Positions 17,950 to 27,423 of a stretch of 64,000 nucleotides of DNA are shown here, in pieces. The stretch's first letter is position 1. Each line of letters opens with the position of its first letter. The translations under genes and the position numbers were made by a program. Source of the stretch: CAXBNB01 sp049115735. Lineage in GTDB: Bacteria > Bacteroidota > Bacteroidia > Cytophagales > Cyclobacteriaceae. The notes under the pieces are model-generated. The model worked only from the letters and a program-made list of their open reading frames with translations. It was not told where the DNA came from and searched no databases. Location of the stretch: assembly GCA_049115735.1 (NCBI GenBank), contig JAGDZP010000004.1:558001-622000 (forward strand), written 5' to 3'.

Positions 17950-19731
17950 ATGGCAAAACATACTTATGATTTTGGAGTAATTGGTAACTGTGCTTTCACA
18001 GCTCATATAAAGAAGGACACTAATGTCTCCTGGATGTGCTGGCCCAGGTTTGACAGCAGTTTTATTTTTGGTGGCCTCCTCGACAATGAAAAAGGAGGAG
18101 AATTTTCTGCTATGCCCGATGATAAGGACATTCAGTCGGAACAATATTATGTAGAAAATACCAACGTGCTTTGCACTGAGGTAACGTGTAGCACGGGAAA
18201 ATATAAAGTGACTGATTTTGCCCCAAGGTTCCATCAATTTGAAAGGTATTACAAGCCACTCATGCTGGTAAGAAAGATTGAGCCAGTAGAAGGTTATCCT
18301 TCAATTAATGTAAAATGCCATCCGGTTGGAGACTATGGTGACACCATTCCAACAACAAGCCTGGGCAGTAGCCATATCAGGTATTTAGGACTTGATTCAC
18401 AGGTAAGACTAACGACCAATATTTCTCTGAACTATATAATGGATGATCAGACTTTCGTCCTCAATGAACCCAAATATCTGGTGCTGTCTTATGGTCCCCC
18501 ATTAGAAGATTCTTTGGAAGAAACTGCCGAACGGTTCCTAAGCAAGACGATTCAATACTGGCGCAAATGGATCAAAACAGCGAGTATTGTCAACTTCTAT
18601 CAGCGAGCAGCCATTCGCTCTGCATTGATATTAAAAATCCACCAGTATGAAGATACCGGTGCAATTATCGCCGCAACAACAACCAGTTTGCCCGAATCTC
18701 CGGGAGCAGGTAGAAACTGGGACTATCGATACTGCTGGATGCGGGACACTTATTATACCCTCAATGCTTTCAACAACATTGGGCACTTTGAGGAACTCGA
18801 GCAATACTTCCACTATATCATGAATATTATTTCTGTGGAAGAAGATCGTTTTCAGCCCTTATATGGTATTTCTGGTCAGAAAAAATTAACAGAAATAGAA
18901 ACCAGTCTTAACGGCTATGAAGGCAACAAACCAGTAAGGGTCGGTAACCAGGCCTATACCCACATTCAAAATGATGTCTATGGACAGGTATTGATTTCAT
19001 TGTTGCCATTATACTCAGACAAGCGTATCATTTTTACCGAGCGTTACGATTCCACCGAGATTATTTTCAAGGCACTGAGAATGATCGAAAAAACAATGGA
19101 AGAGCCAGATGCCGGGCTTTGGGAGTTTAGAAACTTAAAGCAGTACCACTGCTATACATATCTCTTTCACTGGGCGGGAAGCAAGGCCGCAGAAAAAATG
19201 GCTGATGTGCTACAAAACAAAGAAATGAAAGAGCTGGCCGTTAAGTTAAAAGATATAGCCAGTGAAAAAATTGAAGCATGCTATTCTGAAGAGAAGAAAG
19301 GTTATGCCCAGGCCATGGGTGTGGATAGGATGGACGCAAGTTGTCTGCAGTTGATCAACATGAACTACCTGGATGGTGATAGCCAAAGAGCGAAGGATCA
19401 CCTGAAAGCGCTTGAAGAAGAATTGAAAGCATCTAATGGATTGTTCTACAGATACAAACATCAGGATGACTTTGGCGAGCCTGAAACTACTTTCTTAATC
19501 TGTGGATTCTGGTATGTAGAAGCACTGGCTTGCGTTGGTCGTTTAGATGAAGCTGTCGAAGAGTTTAAGAAATTGGAGAGCTTCAGTAATCACGTTGGGC
19601 TATTAAGCGAGGATGTGAATGAACATGACGGAAGTCAGTGGGGTAATTTTCCGCAGGCATATAGCCACGTCGGACTACTCAACACTGCTCACAGAATTGC
19701 CAAGAAACTTGATATCCCTGATTTTTATTAG
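17950..19731 (+). CDS. Glycoside hydrolase family 15 protein (glucoamylase/trehalase-like)
   Basis: A 593-residue cytosolic protein (no signal peptide) of the bacterial GH15 group, which cleaves terminal alpha-glucose residues from maltodextrins or trehalose by inversion. The N-terminal DUF5911-like beta domain begins HTYDFGVIGNCAFTAHI. The (alpha/alpha)6 barrel shows NWDYRYCWMRDTYYT near 256-270, and the C-terminal catalytic-base region contains SEDVNEHDGSQWGNFPQAYSH near 555-575. Length is normal for the family. It faces tpiA divergently and ends at a strong bidirectional hairpin terminator. The exact substrate cannot be told from the sequence. Confidence 0.9.
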   Translation: MAKHTYDFGVIGNCAFTAHIKKDTNVSWMCWPRFDSSFIFGGLLDNEKGGEFSAMPDDKDIQSEQYYVENTNVLCTEVTCSTGKYKVTDFAPRFHQFERYYKPLMLVRKIEPVEGYPSINVKCHPVGDYGDTIPTTSLGSSHIRYLGLDSQVRLTTNISLNYIMDDQTFVLNEPKYLVLSYGPPLEDSLEETAERFLSKTIQYWRKWIKTASIVNFYQRAAIRSALILKIHQYEDTGAIIAATTTSLPESPGAGRNWDYRYCWMRDTYYTLNAFNNIGHFEELEQYFHYIMNIISVEEDRFQPLYGISGQKKLTEIETSLNGYEGNKPVRVGNQAYTHIQNDVYGQVLISLLPLYSDKRIIFTERYDSTEIIFKALRMIEKTMEEPDAGLWEFRNLKQYHCYTYLFHWAGSKAAEKMADVLQNKEMKELAVKLKDIASEKIEACYSEEKKGYAQAMGVDRMDASCLQLINMNYLDGDSQRAKDHLKALEEELKASNGLFYRYKHQDDFGEPETTFLICGFWYVEALACVGRLDEAVEEFKKLESFSNHVGLLSEDVNEHDGSQWGNFPQAYSHVGLLNTAHRIAKKLDIPDFY

Positions 19732-19755
19732 ACAAGGAAAAAAATCGAACACAAA

Positions 19756-19782
19756 AAAAGGGCTTATTGAATAAGCCCTTTT
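19756..19782. terminator. Bidirectional rho-independent terminator
   Basis: Perfect 13-base arms AAAAGGGCTTATT and AATAAGCCCTTTT flank a single G; in practice the loop will be 3-5 bases. A-rich sequence lies on the left and CTTTTT on the right, so it can end transcription from both sides. It lies just after the GH15 stop and overlaps the last codons of the convergent YcxB-like gene. Confidence 0.85.
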
Positions 19783-20237
19783 CTTTTTAGTATGGTTTCA
19801 ATGAATTTGACTTCATTGTGAGATTTGAAAATTTTATGGGGAAGATGGATTAATTGCGCTTTGCTGATAATCAACGCAAAGTGGTCTTTACCAACAGTGG
19901 CTCTTTTAATATTTTCCCACTTCATAGGCATCCCTCTTTTGGAGTCTAATCTGATAAGGATTTGCTGACTGGTAATTTCATAAGCCAGTTTTTCAAACAT
20001 AAATTTCCCTTGTTCCAGCTGGGAAATACCGGCGAATTGAATTAACCAAAACAACAAATACAAAACCAGTGCTATTGTCGCACCAATTATCCACCACATA
20101 TTCGGAATCCAAAAAAATCCGGCACATATACCCAGATAGATCAAAGCGACCCACCATTGATCCTTAACCAGGTTTTTAAAGGCCAGCCAGATAAATGTTT
20201 TATTTGCTAATTGATACTTTTTCGTCTTTACTATCAT
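19764..20237 (-). CDS. YcxB-like family membrane protein
   Basis: A 157-residue protein with two adjacent transmembrane helices (about residues 30-72, with WVALIYLGICAGFFWIP and a second segment). A cytosolic beta-rich C-terminal half follows, with SQQILIRLDSKRGMPMKWENIKRA. That arrangement matches the YcxB-like domain, of unknown role. The start codon abuts the nadC stop directly (TAGATG), so it is almost certainly expressed with nadC. The stop lies inside the terminator hairpin. Confidence 0.7.
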   Translation of the reverse strand: MIVKTKKYQLANKTFIWLAFKNLVKDQWWVALIYLGICAGFFWIPNMWWIIGATIALVLYLLFWLIQFAGISQLEQGKFMFEKLAYEITSQQILIRLDSKRGMPMKWENIKRATVGKDHFALIISKAQLIHLPHKIFKSHNEVKFIETILKRKGLIQ

Positions 20238-21110
20238 CTACTTCTCTTTTATCGCTTTTAAGCTTAAATCCAAACTTCTGTAAGAATGTGTAAGCGCTCC
20301 CACTGAAATGTAGTCCACACCAGTCTGCGCTATTTCCCTAATATTTTTTTCTGTAATGCCTCCGGATGCTTCAGTCTTGCACCTTCCATCTATTATCTGA
20401 AGCGCTTCCTTCATCATCGAGGGCAGCATATTGTCAAGCATAATCACGTCCACACCTCCTGATTCAATTGCTTCAGTCACCTCCGAAAGCGTCCGTGTTT
20501 CAACCTCAATCTTCAGGTCTTTCTTGTTGTCTTTGAGGTATTTCTTTGTAGAGGTTACTGCCTTTTCTATCCCCCCGGCATAATCTATGTGATTATCCTT
20601 TAGCATGATCATATCGTATAGGCCGAACCGATGATTCTCTGCACCACCGATCTTGACAGCCCATTTTTCACATATTCTAAAATTCGGAGTGGTTTTCCGC
20701 GTATCTAAAATCTGAACACCAGTTCCACGAATCAATTCCGTCATTTTCTTGGTGTAAGTGGCTATGCCGCTCATCCTCTGAATACAATTCAGTATCAACC
20801 TCTCCGCAGATAAAATACTTCGAGCTTTCCCCTCTAGCAGAAGCACTGTATCGCCAGTTGAAATCTCCTCACCATCTTTGATTTTTACATCAATGGCAAC
20901 CGTCTTGTCATACCGGGCAAAAATCCATTCCGCCAATTGCACACCTGCCAATACTCCCTCATCTTTTGAAATAAGCTTGGCCTTCTGCTCCAGGTCTTGA
21001 GGAATAGAGGATAAGGAACTGTGGTCTCCATCACCAATATCTTCTTTTAGTGCCCTATCGACAAATCGTAGGACAGCTTCTTTGGTTAGATATTTAATTT
21101 TTAAGCTCAT
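20238..21110 (-). CDS. nadC: Nicotinate-nucleotide pyrophosphorylase (carboxylating), quinolinate phosphoribosyltransferase
   Basis: NadC converts quinolinate and PRPP into nicotinate mononucleotide plus CO2 in de novo NAD synthesis. Motifs include EDIGDGDHSS near the N-terminus, LDTRKTTPNFR, the KIGGAENHRFGLYDMIMLKD block with the quinolinate-binding Arg, His and Lys residues, and ASGGI for phosphate binding. The start at 21110 (MSLKIKYLTKEAV) gives 290 residues, the family's usual length. An in-frame ATG at 21143 would add 11 residues that do not look family-like. The YcxB-like gene follows without a gap. Confidence 0.94.
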   Translation of the reverse strand: MSLKIKYLTKEAVLRFVDRALKEDIGDGDHSSLSSIPQDLEQKAKLISKDEGVLAGVQLAEWIFARYDKTVAIDVKIKDGEEISTGDTVLLLEGKARSILSAERLILNCIQRMSGIATYTKKMTELIRGTGVQILDTRKTTPNFRICEKWAVKIGGAENHRFGLYDMIMLKDNHIDYAGGIEKAVTSTKKYLKDNKKDLKIEVETRTLSEVTEAIESGGVDVIMLDNMLPSMMKEALQIIDGRCKTEASGGITEKNIREIAQTGVDYISVGALTHSYRSLDLSLKAIKEK

Positions 21111-21249
21111 AAAATCAAAATTGGACTGCTCGACCGACTGCAACTAGCAAGCATCCGATTATGGTGGCGCAAAAATATATAAGTCAATCATTTATAGGAA
21201 AGTAAAGCACTCTTTATATTTTAGATTAAAGTTTCAAGCCAACACCTCC

Positions 21250-22875
21250 ATGAAAGTAGTTTCCGGTCAACTTATAGACATTCCAAGTCAAACGATTTAT
21301 CCCGCCAAAGTAATTATTGAAGGCTCAAAGATTAAGGGCATAGAGAAAATACAGAATGCTGAAAATCAATTCATATTGCCCGGGTTTGTGGATGCCCATG
21401 TACACATCGAAAGCTCTATGCTTGTACCGTCCGAATTTGCCCGGCTAGCGGTGGTGCATGGCACAGTGGCAACCGTTTCAGATCCCCATGAGATCGGCAA
21501 TGTGATGGGAGTGAGCGGTGTAGAATACATGATAGACAATGGAAAGCAGGTAAACTTCAAATTTTATTTCGGAGTTCCCTCCTGTGTACCGGCCACTACG
21601 TTCGAAACTGCCGGAGCAGAAATCAGTGTCGATGATGTAAAGTATTTATTGGAGAAACCAGAAATAACGTATTTGGCTGAAATGATGAATTGGCCGGGGG
21701 TGCTATTCCAAGATGAAACTGTCTATGAGAAATTGGCTATTGCTCAAAAAATAGGAAAACCCGTAGACGGTCATGCTCCGGGCTTGAAAGGTGATGAAGC
21801 CCAAAAATACAGTCAAGCTGGTATCTCGACCGATCATGAGTGCTTCACTAAAGAAGAAGCCCTGGACAAACTAAGATATGGAATGAAAATCCTGATCAGG
21901 GAAGGCAGTGCTGCCAAAAATTTTGACGCACTTATTCCACTACTTGATGAATTCTGGAAACGAATGATGTTCTGTTCCGATGATAAACACCCAGACAATT
22001 TGGTTGAAGGTCATATTAACGAACTTGTTAAAAGAGCCATCCAACGAGGAGATGATTTATTCAAAGTACTACAAATGGCCTGCGTTAATCCCGTAGAACA
22101 TTACAACATGAATGTGGGACAATTGAGATCTGGTGATCCAGCCGATTTCATCGTCATTGACAATCCTAAAGATTTCAACGTATTACAAACCTGGATAAAT
22201 GGAGAGATCGTGGCTGAATATGGTAAGACTAGAATAAGTCCCGTTGAAAATATGGTGATCAATAATTTTCACACCCCTCAAAAAAAAGCGGAGGACTTTC
22301 AAGTCGTACTGACCGGGGCAAAGGTAAGAGTAATGCAGGCGCTCGAAGGACAGCTCATCACAAATCTGGAATCCTACCCTAGTGCTCTGTTAGATAACCC
22401 ACATCAAACGAATACCGACGAAGACTTCCTAAAAATTGCGGTTGTCAACAGGTATAAGGATGCTCCAGCGGCCGTGGGATATATTCAGAATATTGGATTG
22501 AAGGAAGGGGCAATAGCCTCCTCGGTAGGGCATGATTCTCACAATATTGTAGCTATAGGTGTAGACTCAGAATCAATATCTAGAGCAGTAAATTTAATTA
22601 TTGAACAAAAGGGTGGTGTATCTGCTGTTGGTAAAAAAGGTGCGAAAATATTGCCACTTCCGGTAGCTGGAATTATGAGTGAAAAAGATGGGTATGAAGT
22701 AGCCAAAGTATATCACGAAATTGATCAGTTCGCCAAATCCCTGGGTTCTCGACTAAACTCTCCGTTTATGACATTGTCCTTTATGGCACTGTTGGTAATT
22801 CCCAAAGTCAAAATGAGTGATCTGGGGTTTTTCGATGGAGAAAAGTTTGAGTTTATCAAGGTGTTTCACGATTAG
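21250..22875 (+). CDS. ade: Adenine deaminase
   Basis: Ade deaminates adenine to hypoxanthine in purine salvage, using a binuclear metal centre. The 541-residue protein of the amidohydrolase superfamily has the first metal motif PGFVDAHVHIESS (44-56, His50 and His52) and SDPHEIGN (78-85). Further metal or catalytic residues are in VDGHAPGL and STDHECFTKEEA, and the C-terminal adenine deaminase domain carries VGHDSHNIVAIG. Length is slightly under the usual 570-600 but all motifs are present. It is followed after 31 bases by a DUF1624 gene that has its own promoter-like element. Confidence 0.93.
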   Translation: MKVVSGQLIDIPSQTIYPAKVIIEGSKIKGIEKIQNAENQFILPGFVDAHVHIESSMLVPSEFARLAVVHGTVATVSDPHEIGNVMGVSGVEYMIDNGKQVNFKFYFGVPSCVPATTFETAGAEISVDDVKYLLEKPEITYLAEMMNWPGVLFQDETVYEKLAIAQKIGKPVDGHAPGLKGDEAQKYSQAGISTDHECFTKEEALDKLRYGMKILIREGSAAKNFDALIPLLDEFWKRMMFCSDDKHPDNLVEGHINELVKRAIQRGDDLFKVLQMACVNPVEHYNMNVGQLRSGDPADFIVIDNPKDFNVLQTWINGEIVAEYGKTRISPVENMVINNFHTPQKKAEDFQVVLTGAKVRVMQALEGQLITNLESYPSALLDNPHQTNTDEDFLKIAVVNRYKDAPAAVGYIQNIGLKEGAIASSVGHDSHNIVAIGVDSESISRAVNLIIEQKGGVSAVGKKGAKILPLPVAGIMSEKDGYEVAKVYHEIDQFAKSLGSRLNSPFMTLSFMALLVIPKVKMSDLGFFDGEKFEFIKVFHD

Positions 22876-22876
22876 C

Positions 22877-22884
22877 TATATTTG
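22877..22884 (+). promoter_or_regulatory. Candidate -7 promoter element for the DUF1624 gene
   Basis: TATATTTG matches TAnnTTTG and lies 22 bases before the ATG at 22907, directly after the ade stop. It suggests that the downstream gene has its own start in addition to any read-through. Confidence 0.42.
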
Positions 22885-22906
22885 GGCAAACAACACCTAA
22901 CTAATA

Positions 22907-24085
22907 ATGAAAAGCCACCGAATTGAGTCCATCGATATCCTAAGGGGAATAGTGATGGTCATAATGGCCCTCGATCACGTGAGGACATATTTCCACTATG
23001 GGAATATGTACGCGCACCCGACAGACTTAGAAACAACAACTCCGGCCATATTCTTTACCCGATGGATAACCCATTTCTGTGCTCCGGTGTTCGTGTTCCT
23101 CGCTGGGACTTCTGCTTTTCTTTCCAGCACCAGAAAAGAGTCAAAAACCGAAGTGGCCAAATTCCTGCTCACCCGTGGACTGTGGCTGATTTTTCTGGAA
23201 TTGACTGTGATAAATTTTGCCTGGACATTCGATCCAAGTTTTTCCATTACCATTTTTCAGGTGATTTGGGCTATAGGAATTAGTATGGTCATTTTATCTG
23301 TACTTATCTTTTTGCCCAAAAACTTCCTTGCAGCCGTTGGTATATTGTTGGTGGTCGGGCACAACTTACTTGATGACTTTACCTTATCCGGTTCAGGATT
23401 GGTAGACATAATATGGTACGTGTTTCATCAGCAAAACATCCTTGTCACAGATAATAATCATGTGATGTTCTTATATTATCCGGCTATGCCCTGGGCCGGG
23501 CTGATGATCCTGGGTTATTTATTTGGCGCTCTATATCACAATGATTATTCTGCTGAAAAAAGAAGGAAATGGTTGCTCCAAATTGGTCTGATATCCACGT
23601 TGCTATTTGTCGTGATCAGATTACAAAATGTTTATGGGGATCCTTCGGCATGGGGTGAGCAGGAAAATAGTCTATTTACGTTCATGTCATTTTTAAATAC
23701 AACTAAATACCCACCTTCACTGCTCTTCATATTAATGACAATTGGCCCTTCCATAATTGTTCTTTTACTTTTAGAAAATATCAAAAACCTGTTAACAGAT
23801 ATGCTGGTGATTATCGGAAGAGTGCCGCTTTTCTTTTATGTCGTTCATATTTATCTTATCCATTTACTTACCATGATAGCTATAAACTTCACTGGACGTT
23901 CATGGACCGATTGGATTTGGAATGCTGAAGCTTTTTTAGAGTCAAGTACCATAGACTATGGATTCTCACTGTGGGTGGTGTACTTGGTTTGGGCAGTTGT
24001 CATGGTAGTTTTATTTCCAGTTTGTAAAAAGTACCACCTATACAAAGGTGCTAACAAGGACAAATGGTGGCTCAGCTATCTATAG
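22907..24085 (+). CDS. DUF1624 family membrane protein (heparan-alpha-glucosaminide N-acetyltransferase-like)
   Basis: A 392-residue integral membrane protein with about ten helices. It opens with RIESIDILRGIVMVIMALDH, the family start, in which the conserved Asp and His lie in the first helix. A later block WITHFCAPVFVFLAGTSAF is typical. The family is related to YeiB and to lysosomal HGSNAT, which moves acetyl groups across the membrane onto sugars. The actual acceptor in bacteria is unknown. It ends one base before the convergent GGCT-like gene. Confidence 0.82.
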   Translation: MKSHRIESIDILRGIVMVIMALDHVRTYFHYGNMYAHPTDLETTTPAIFFTRWITHFCAPVFVFLAGTSAFLSSTRKESKTEVAKFLLTRGLWLIFLELTVINFAWTFDPSFSITIFQVIWAIGISMVILSVLIFLPKNFLAAVGILLVVGHNLLDDFTLSGSGLVDIIWYVFHQQNILVTDNNHVMFLYYPAMPWAGLMILGYLFGALYHNDYSAEKRRKWLLQIGLISTLLFVVIRLQNVYGDPSAWGEQENSLFTFMSFLNTTKYPPSLLFILMTIGPSIIVLLLLENIKNLLTDMLVIIGRVPLFFYVVHIYLIHLLTMIAINFTGRSWTDWIWNAEAFLESSTIDYGFSLWVVYLVWAVVMVVLFPVCKKYHLYKGANKDKWWLSYL

Positions 24086-24086
24086 A

Positions 24087-24482
24087 TTACAAGCCCAAAT
24101 AGTCTTTCAAATGATTAGAGGCAAAAAACTCATAATCCCAGCCTTCCCCGTCCAGGATGTCTTGGCATTCTTCCTTTAGTACATACACCCAGCTGGCTAA
24201 TTTATGCTCCTTATGGTCTATAATCTTTACTATTCTTCTTTCGTATTCATTTCCTTCAAACCAATCCAATCTATCTAGTTCAGACTCAACAATTTTTTTG
24301 AAAAAGCCCATCACCGAAGCAGATGGAGAGGGCATTATACCTGGATATACCCGTTCCTTTAAGGTGTAAATCTGATACCCCTCCAACCTGGCATCTTCCG
24401 CTATTAATTCTTTGCCGGTTACAGCGCGGTAAACGTCGGGGTTCATCAAGGTGCCATAAAAGAATATATATTGTGGTTTCAT
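24087..24482 (-). CDS. Gamma-glutamylcyclotransferase-like (AIG2/GGCT) family protein
   Basis: A 131-residue protein beginning with the GGCT-fold signature FFYGTLM (8-14). The likely catalytic acid is in the LDWFEGNEYERRIV block near residue 75. Members cleave gamma-glutamyl amines or dipeptides, releasing pyroglutamate, but many small bacterial members are uncharacterised. Its start overlaps the stop of the upstream GNAT gene as ATGA, so the two are translationally coupled. Confidence 0.82.
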   Translation of the reverse strand: MKPQYIFFYGTLMNPDVYRAVTGKELIAEDARLEGYQIYTLKERVYPGIMPSPSASVMGFFKKIVESELDRLDWFEGNEYERRIVKIIDHKEHKLASWVYVLKEECQDILDGEGWDYEFFASNHLKDYLGL

Positions 24483-24925
24483 TCCTTGACCATAATTACG
24501 TGGGGAATATCATCTTCCAAATAATGATGACCAGTACTTACGAACCCAAAAGATTGGTAAAATTTCAGCAAATAGGCCTGAGCTCCGATTTTCACTGGGC
24601 AAGACTTACCGTATAATTCATACAGCTTTTTCAAGCTTTCTCGTACAATTTCCTTACCCATCCCCTTTGCCCTGTGGTTTGGTGATGTTGCGATTCTGCC
24701 TATTGAAGCGTACCCTATAAAAGAGTCCCCGGCTGCAAGTATTCTTGTAGTAGCTACGATTTGACCATCCACTGTTCCCATAACATGAATAGCCTTTTGG
24801 TCGAGGTTATCCATATCGAGATAGTTACAATTTTGCTCTACTACAAATACTTCAGCACGTAACCTTAGTAAACCGTAAAGTTCTTCGTTAGATAATTCTG
24901 AGAAATGCTTGAATTTGATTTCCAT
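24479..24925 (-). CDS. GNAT family N-acetyltransferase, ElaA-like
   Basis: A 148-residue acetyltransferase. The N-terminal phrase LLRLRAEVFVVEQNCNYLDMD is diagnostic of the ElaA subgroup. The acetyl-CoA-binding motif A is IGRIATSPNHRAKGMGKEIV near residues 76-95. ElaA proteins are presumed acetyltransferases of unknown substrate. It forms a two-gene unit with the GGCT-like gene. Confidence 0.85.
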   Translation of the reverse strand: MEIKFKHFSELSNEELYGLLRLRAEVFVVEQNCNYLDMDNLDQKAIHVMGTVDGQIVATTRILAAGDSFIGYASIGRIATSPNHRAKGMGKEIVRESLKKLYELYGKSCPVKIGAQAYLLKFYQSFGFVSTGHHYLEDDIPHVIMVKE

Positions 24926-24959
24926 CGCTTAAGGTAAGATGGTCTTTGGGAAATATCTG

Positions 24960-26234
24960 TTAGTCGAAATTTCTGTTTCCGACTTCCTTTCCTTTTCTGT
25001 TGAAGTAAAGCCACATTCCTGCTTTTTCATTCTTTACATAGTGGCCTTGAGATTCCCTCTTTCCGTTGATGTGATAGTTTACCCAGAGGCCATGGGCATA
25101 GCCGTCGACATATTTCTCAACAGATTTAAGTTCACCAGTAGGATAGTAGGTATTTCGGATACCATTGCCAGAAGATAGGTTTCCTTTAGATCGCTTTTCC
25201 CCCTGAATAGTATAATAGTCGCCAACTTCCATGAGCCTTCCGTTTTTCCAATTCTCATCTTGTATTACCTGCTCATTTTCATAGAAGTGCCCCCACAAAT
25301 CCATTTTTTCTCCATGAAGGTAGGAGCCAATGCTTTGTAGTTTGCCGGATTGATAATAGTATATCCACTGCCCGGTTCTTAAGTCCGATTTGAATTTACC
25401 TTCTGATTCAAGGGACCCATTTTCATGAAAATATTTCCAGAGTCCTGTTTTTACACCTTTATCATAGTCCCCTATTGAAAACAGCGCTCCGTTAAGGGTC
25501 ATGCTTAGCCATGTTCCAATCTTGAGGCCAAAGGCATATTTTCCCTCAACACTTAGAAAGCCATTATCAAAAAACTCCTGATACAGGCTATCCAATAGTC
25601 CATTCTTATAGTAGTACCTGCGCCCAAGAACTTTGTTTTTGTAGTACTCAGTCCATTCACCATTTTCCAGTCCGTAATAGTAATTTTCCTTTCTATTCAG
25701 CCTGCCTGTCGAATGAAAAAACTCCCAGGTGCCATGTGCTTTACCTAGAGAATATCTTTTGATATAGTTGGCTATTTTAAAAGGTGAGTACTCAGTCCAG
25801 GTACTATCCTTTTCTCCTTTAATATAATGGCCCTCCAACGCCACAGGCCCTGAATCATAATATTCTCGGTAGAGCCCGTTTAATTGATCTTCCTTATAGT
25901 TAGCCTCAGATATGATAGCTCCATTTGAATCGTAATTGGTATACGTTCCATGCCTCTTTCCTTTCCTCAGTCTTACTATTTCTCTTATTCTGCCATTCAT
26001 GTATCTAGTCCAAATACTATCCTGTACACCATGAGTATAAAAACCATCAGCTATCTTTCTTTTGTACTGATTATTGAAAAGCCATTTTCCATGGCGCTTG
26101 CCATCTATAGAATCACCAAAGGCTACAATTTCAGCCTCATCAAGTTTGAGGTGGAAGTCCTGTCCTTGAGCCTCTGGAATGACAAACAGGCTTGTTAGAA
26201 TGAATGTTGTTAGGAACCTTTTAGCAATGGCCAT
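24960..26234 (-). CDS. Exported YwqK/MORN-repeat protein
   Basis: A 424-residue protein with a signal peptide (1-24, ending EAQG). The rest is about fifteen copies of a 22-25-residue MORN-2-like repeat, of the type G.....Y..G.......(Y/F).NG, for example ENGEWTEYYKNK and TGLWKYFHENGSLESEGKFK. Such proteins are called YwqK-family antitoxin by automated pipelines, because of a Bacillus protein. Nothing here suggests a toxin partner, and the signal peptide argues for an envelope role. It lies 12 bases downstream of fabH on the same strand. Confidence 0.82.
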   Translation of the reverse strand: MAIAKRFLTTFILTSLFVIPEAQGQDFHLKLDEAEIVAFGDSIDGKRHGKWLFNNQYKRKIADGFYTHGVQDSIWTRYMNGRIREIVRLRKGKRHGTYTNYDSNGAIISEANYKEDQLNGLYREYYDSGPVALEGHYIKGEKDSTWTEYSPFKIANYIKRYSLGKAHGTWEFFHSTGRLNRKENYYYGLENGEWTEYYKNKVLGRRYYYKNGLLDSLYQEFFDNGFLSVEGKYAFGLKIGTWLSMTLNGALFSIGDYDKGVKTGLWKYFHENGSLESEGKFKSDLRTGQWIYYYQSGKLQSIGSYLHGEKMDLWGHFYENEQVIQDENWKNGRLMEVGDYYTIQGEKRSKGNLSSGNGIRNTYYPTGELKSVEKYVDGYAHGLWVNYHINGKRESQGHYVKNEKAGMWLYFNRKGKEVGNRNFD

Positions 26235-26246
26235 TGACTATTCGTA

Positions 26247-27257
26247 TTACCAGCGAATTAAAGCTGAAGCCCAAGTAAAACCACTTCCAAAAGCGGCCAA
26301 ACATACAAGGTCTCCTTTATTTACTTTTCCTTGTTCTACAGCCTCGCTCAGCGCTAAGGGTATAGATGCTGCAGTCGTATTGCCATATTTTTGAATGTTG
26401 TTGAAGACTTTGTCATCTGGAAGTTTCATCTGCTTTTGAATGAACTGACTTATTCGAAGGTTGGCCTGATGTGGAATAAGCATATCAATATCTGTTGGCT
26501 GAAAACCGTTCTGATTCAGCGCTTCCATGATCACTTGCTGAAAGCGAACCACTGCGTTTTTAAAAACGAAATTTCCATTCATATATGGGTAATACCTCGT
26601 GTCTTCCGGATCATTTCGTTCAATAAAATTGGGTACCCAATCGGTAGTACTTGGAGCTAATAATGATAACTCTTCGGCATGCTGACCTTCAGAATGTAAA
26701 TGTGAGGACAATATCCCTTGGTCATTATCTTCCGTTCCTTGAAGCACTACTGCTCCCGCGCCATCACCAAATATCACAGAAACACCTCTGCCTCGTGTGG
26801 TCATGTCCAGTCCTCCACTATGCACCTCACTACCAATAACCAGTACATTCTTGTACATCCCGGTTTTGATGAATTGATCCGCCACTGACAAACTATAGAC
26901 AAATCCGGAACATTGATTTCTTACATCGAGCGCACCTACCTCTGCTTTCAATCCAAGCTGCTGTTGAACAAGAACCCCAGGTCCGGGGAAATAATAGTCA
27001 GGGCTAAGTGTAGCAAAAACAATAAAATCAATATCATCAACTTTTAGTCCTGCATTGTCAATGGCCATCTGAGCTGCTTTTGTACCCATACTGGAGGTTG
27101 TGTCCTCACCTCCTGGGGTGATATGTCTCCTTTCATGGATTCCTGTTCTCTCCACAATCCACTCATTGCTGGTTTCCATCATGCTTTCCAGCTCTTCGTT
27201 TTTGACAACCCTGTCCGGCACGTAATGGCCCGTTCCGATTATTTTTGAATTGAACAT
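26247..27257 (-). CDS. fabH: 3-oxoacyl-ACP synthase III (FabH family)
   Basis: FabH condenses acetyl-CoA (or a branched acyl-CoA) with malonyl-ACP to begin fatty acid synthesis. Counting from the ATG at 27257 (MFNSKIIGTGHYVPD), the catalytic triad is intact: Cys116 in VRNQCSGF, His263 in LIPHQANLRI and Asn293 in KYGNTTAASIP. Length is 336. An upstream in-frame ATG at 27281 would add eight residues. The gene is not in the usual rpmF-plsX-fabH cluster, so it could be a second, specialised KAS III; Bacteroidota often have more than one. Confidence 0.9.
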   Translation of the reverse strand: MFNSKIIGTGHYVPDRVVKNEELESMMETSNEWIVERTGIHERRHITPGGEDTTSSMGTKAAQMAIDNAGLKVDDIDFIVFATLSPDYYFPGPGVLVQQQLGLKAEVGALDVRNQCSGFVYSLSVADQFIKTGMYKNVLVIGSEVHSGGLDMTTRGRGVSVIFGDGAGAVVLQGTEDNDQGILSSHLHSEGQHAEELSLLAPSTTDWVPNFIERNDPEDTRYYPYMNGNFVFKNAVVRFQQVIMEALNQNGFQPTDIDMLIPHQANLRISQFIQKQMKLPDDKVFNNIQKYGNTTAASIPLALSEAVEQGKVNKGDLVCLAAFGSGFTWASALIRW

Positions 27258-27423
27258 ATCGTTGGTTTTATAATGTAGCAATTTAAGAGAAATTGCCTAA
27301 AAGTTATTGCCCTTTTTAACAACAATAACGCAATTAACCACTAGGCAATAGGAACTCCGAGCAAAATATATTGCGCTTATTCTAATTACCCAAAAAATAT
27401 AGTTGTAATAAGAAAAGAAGCTT

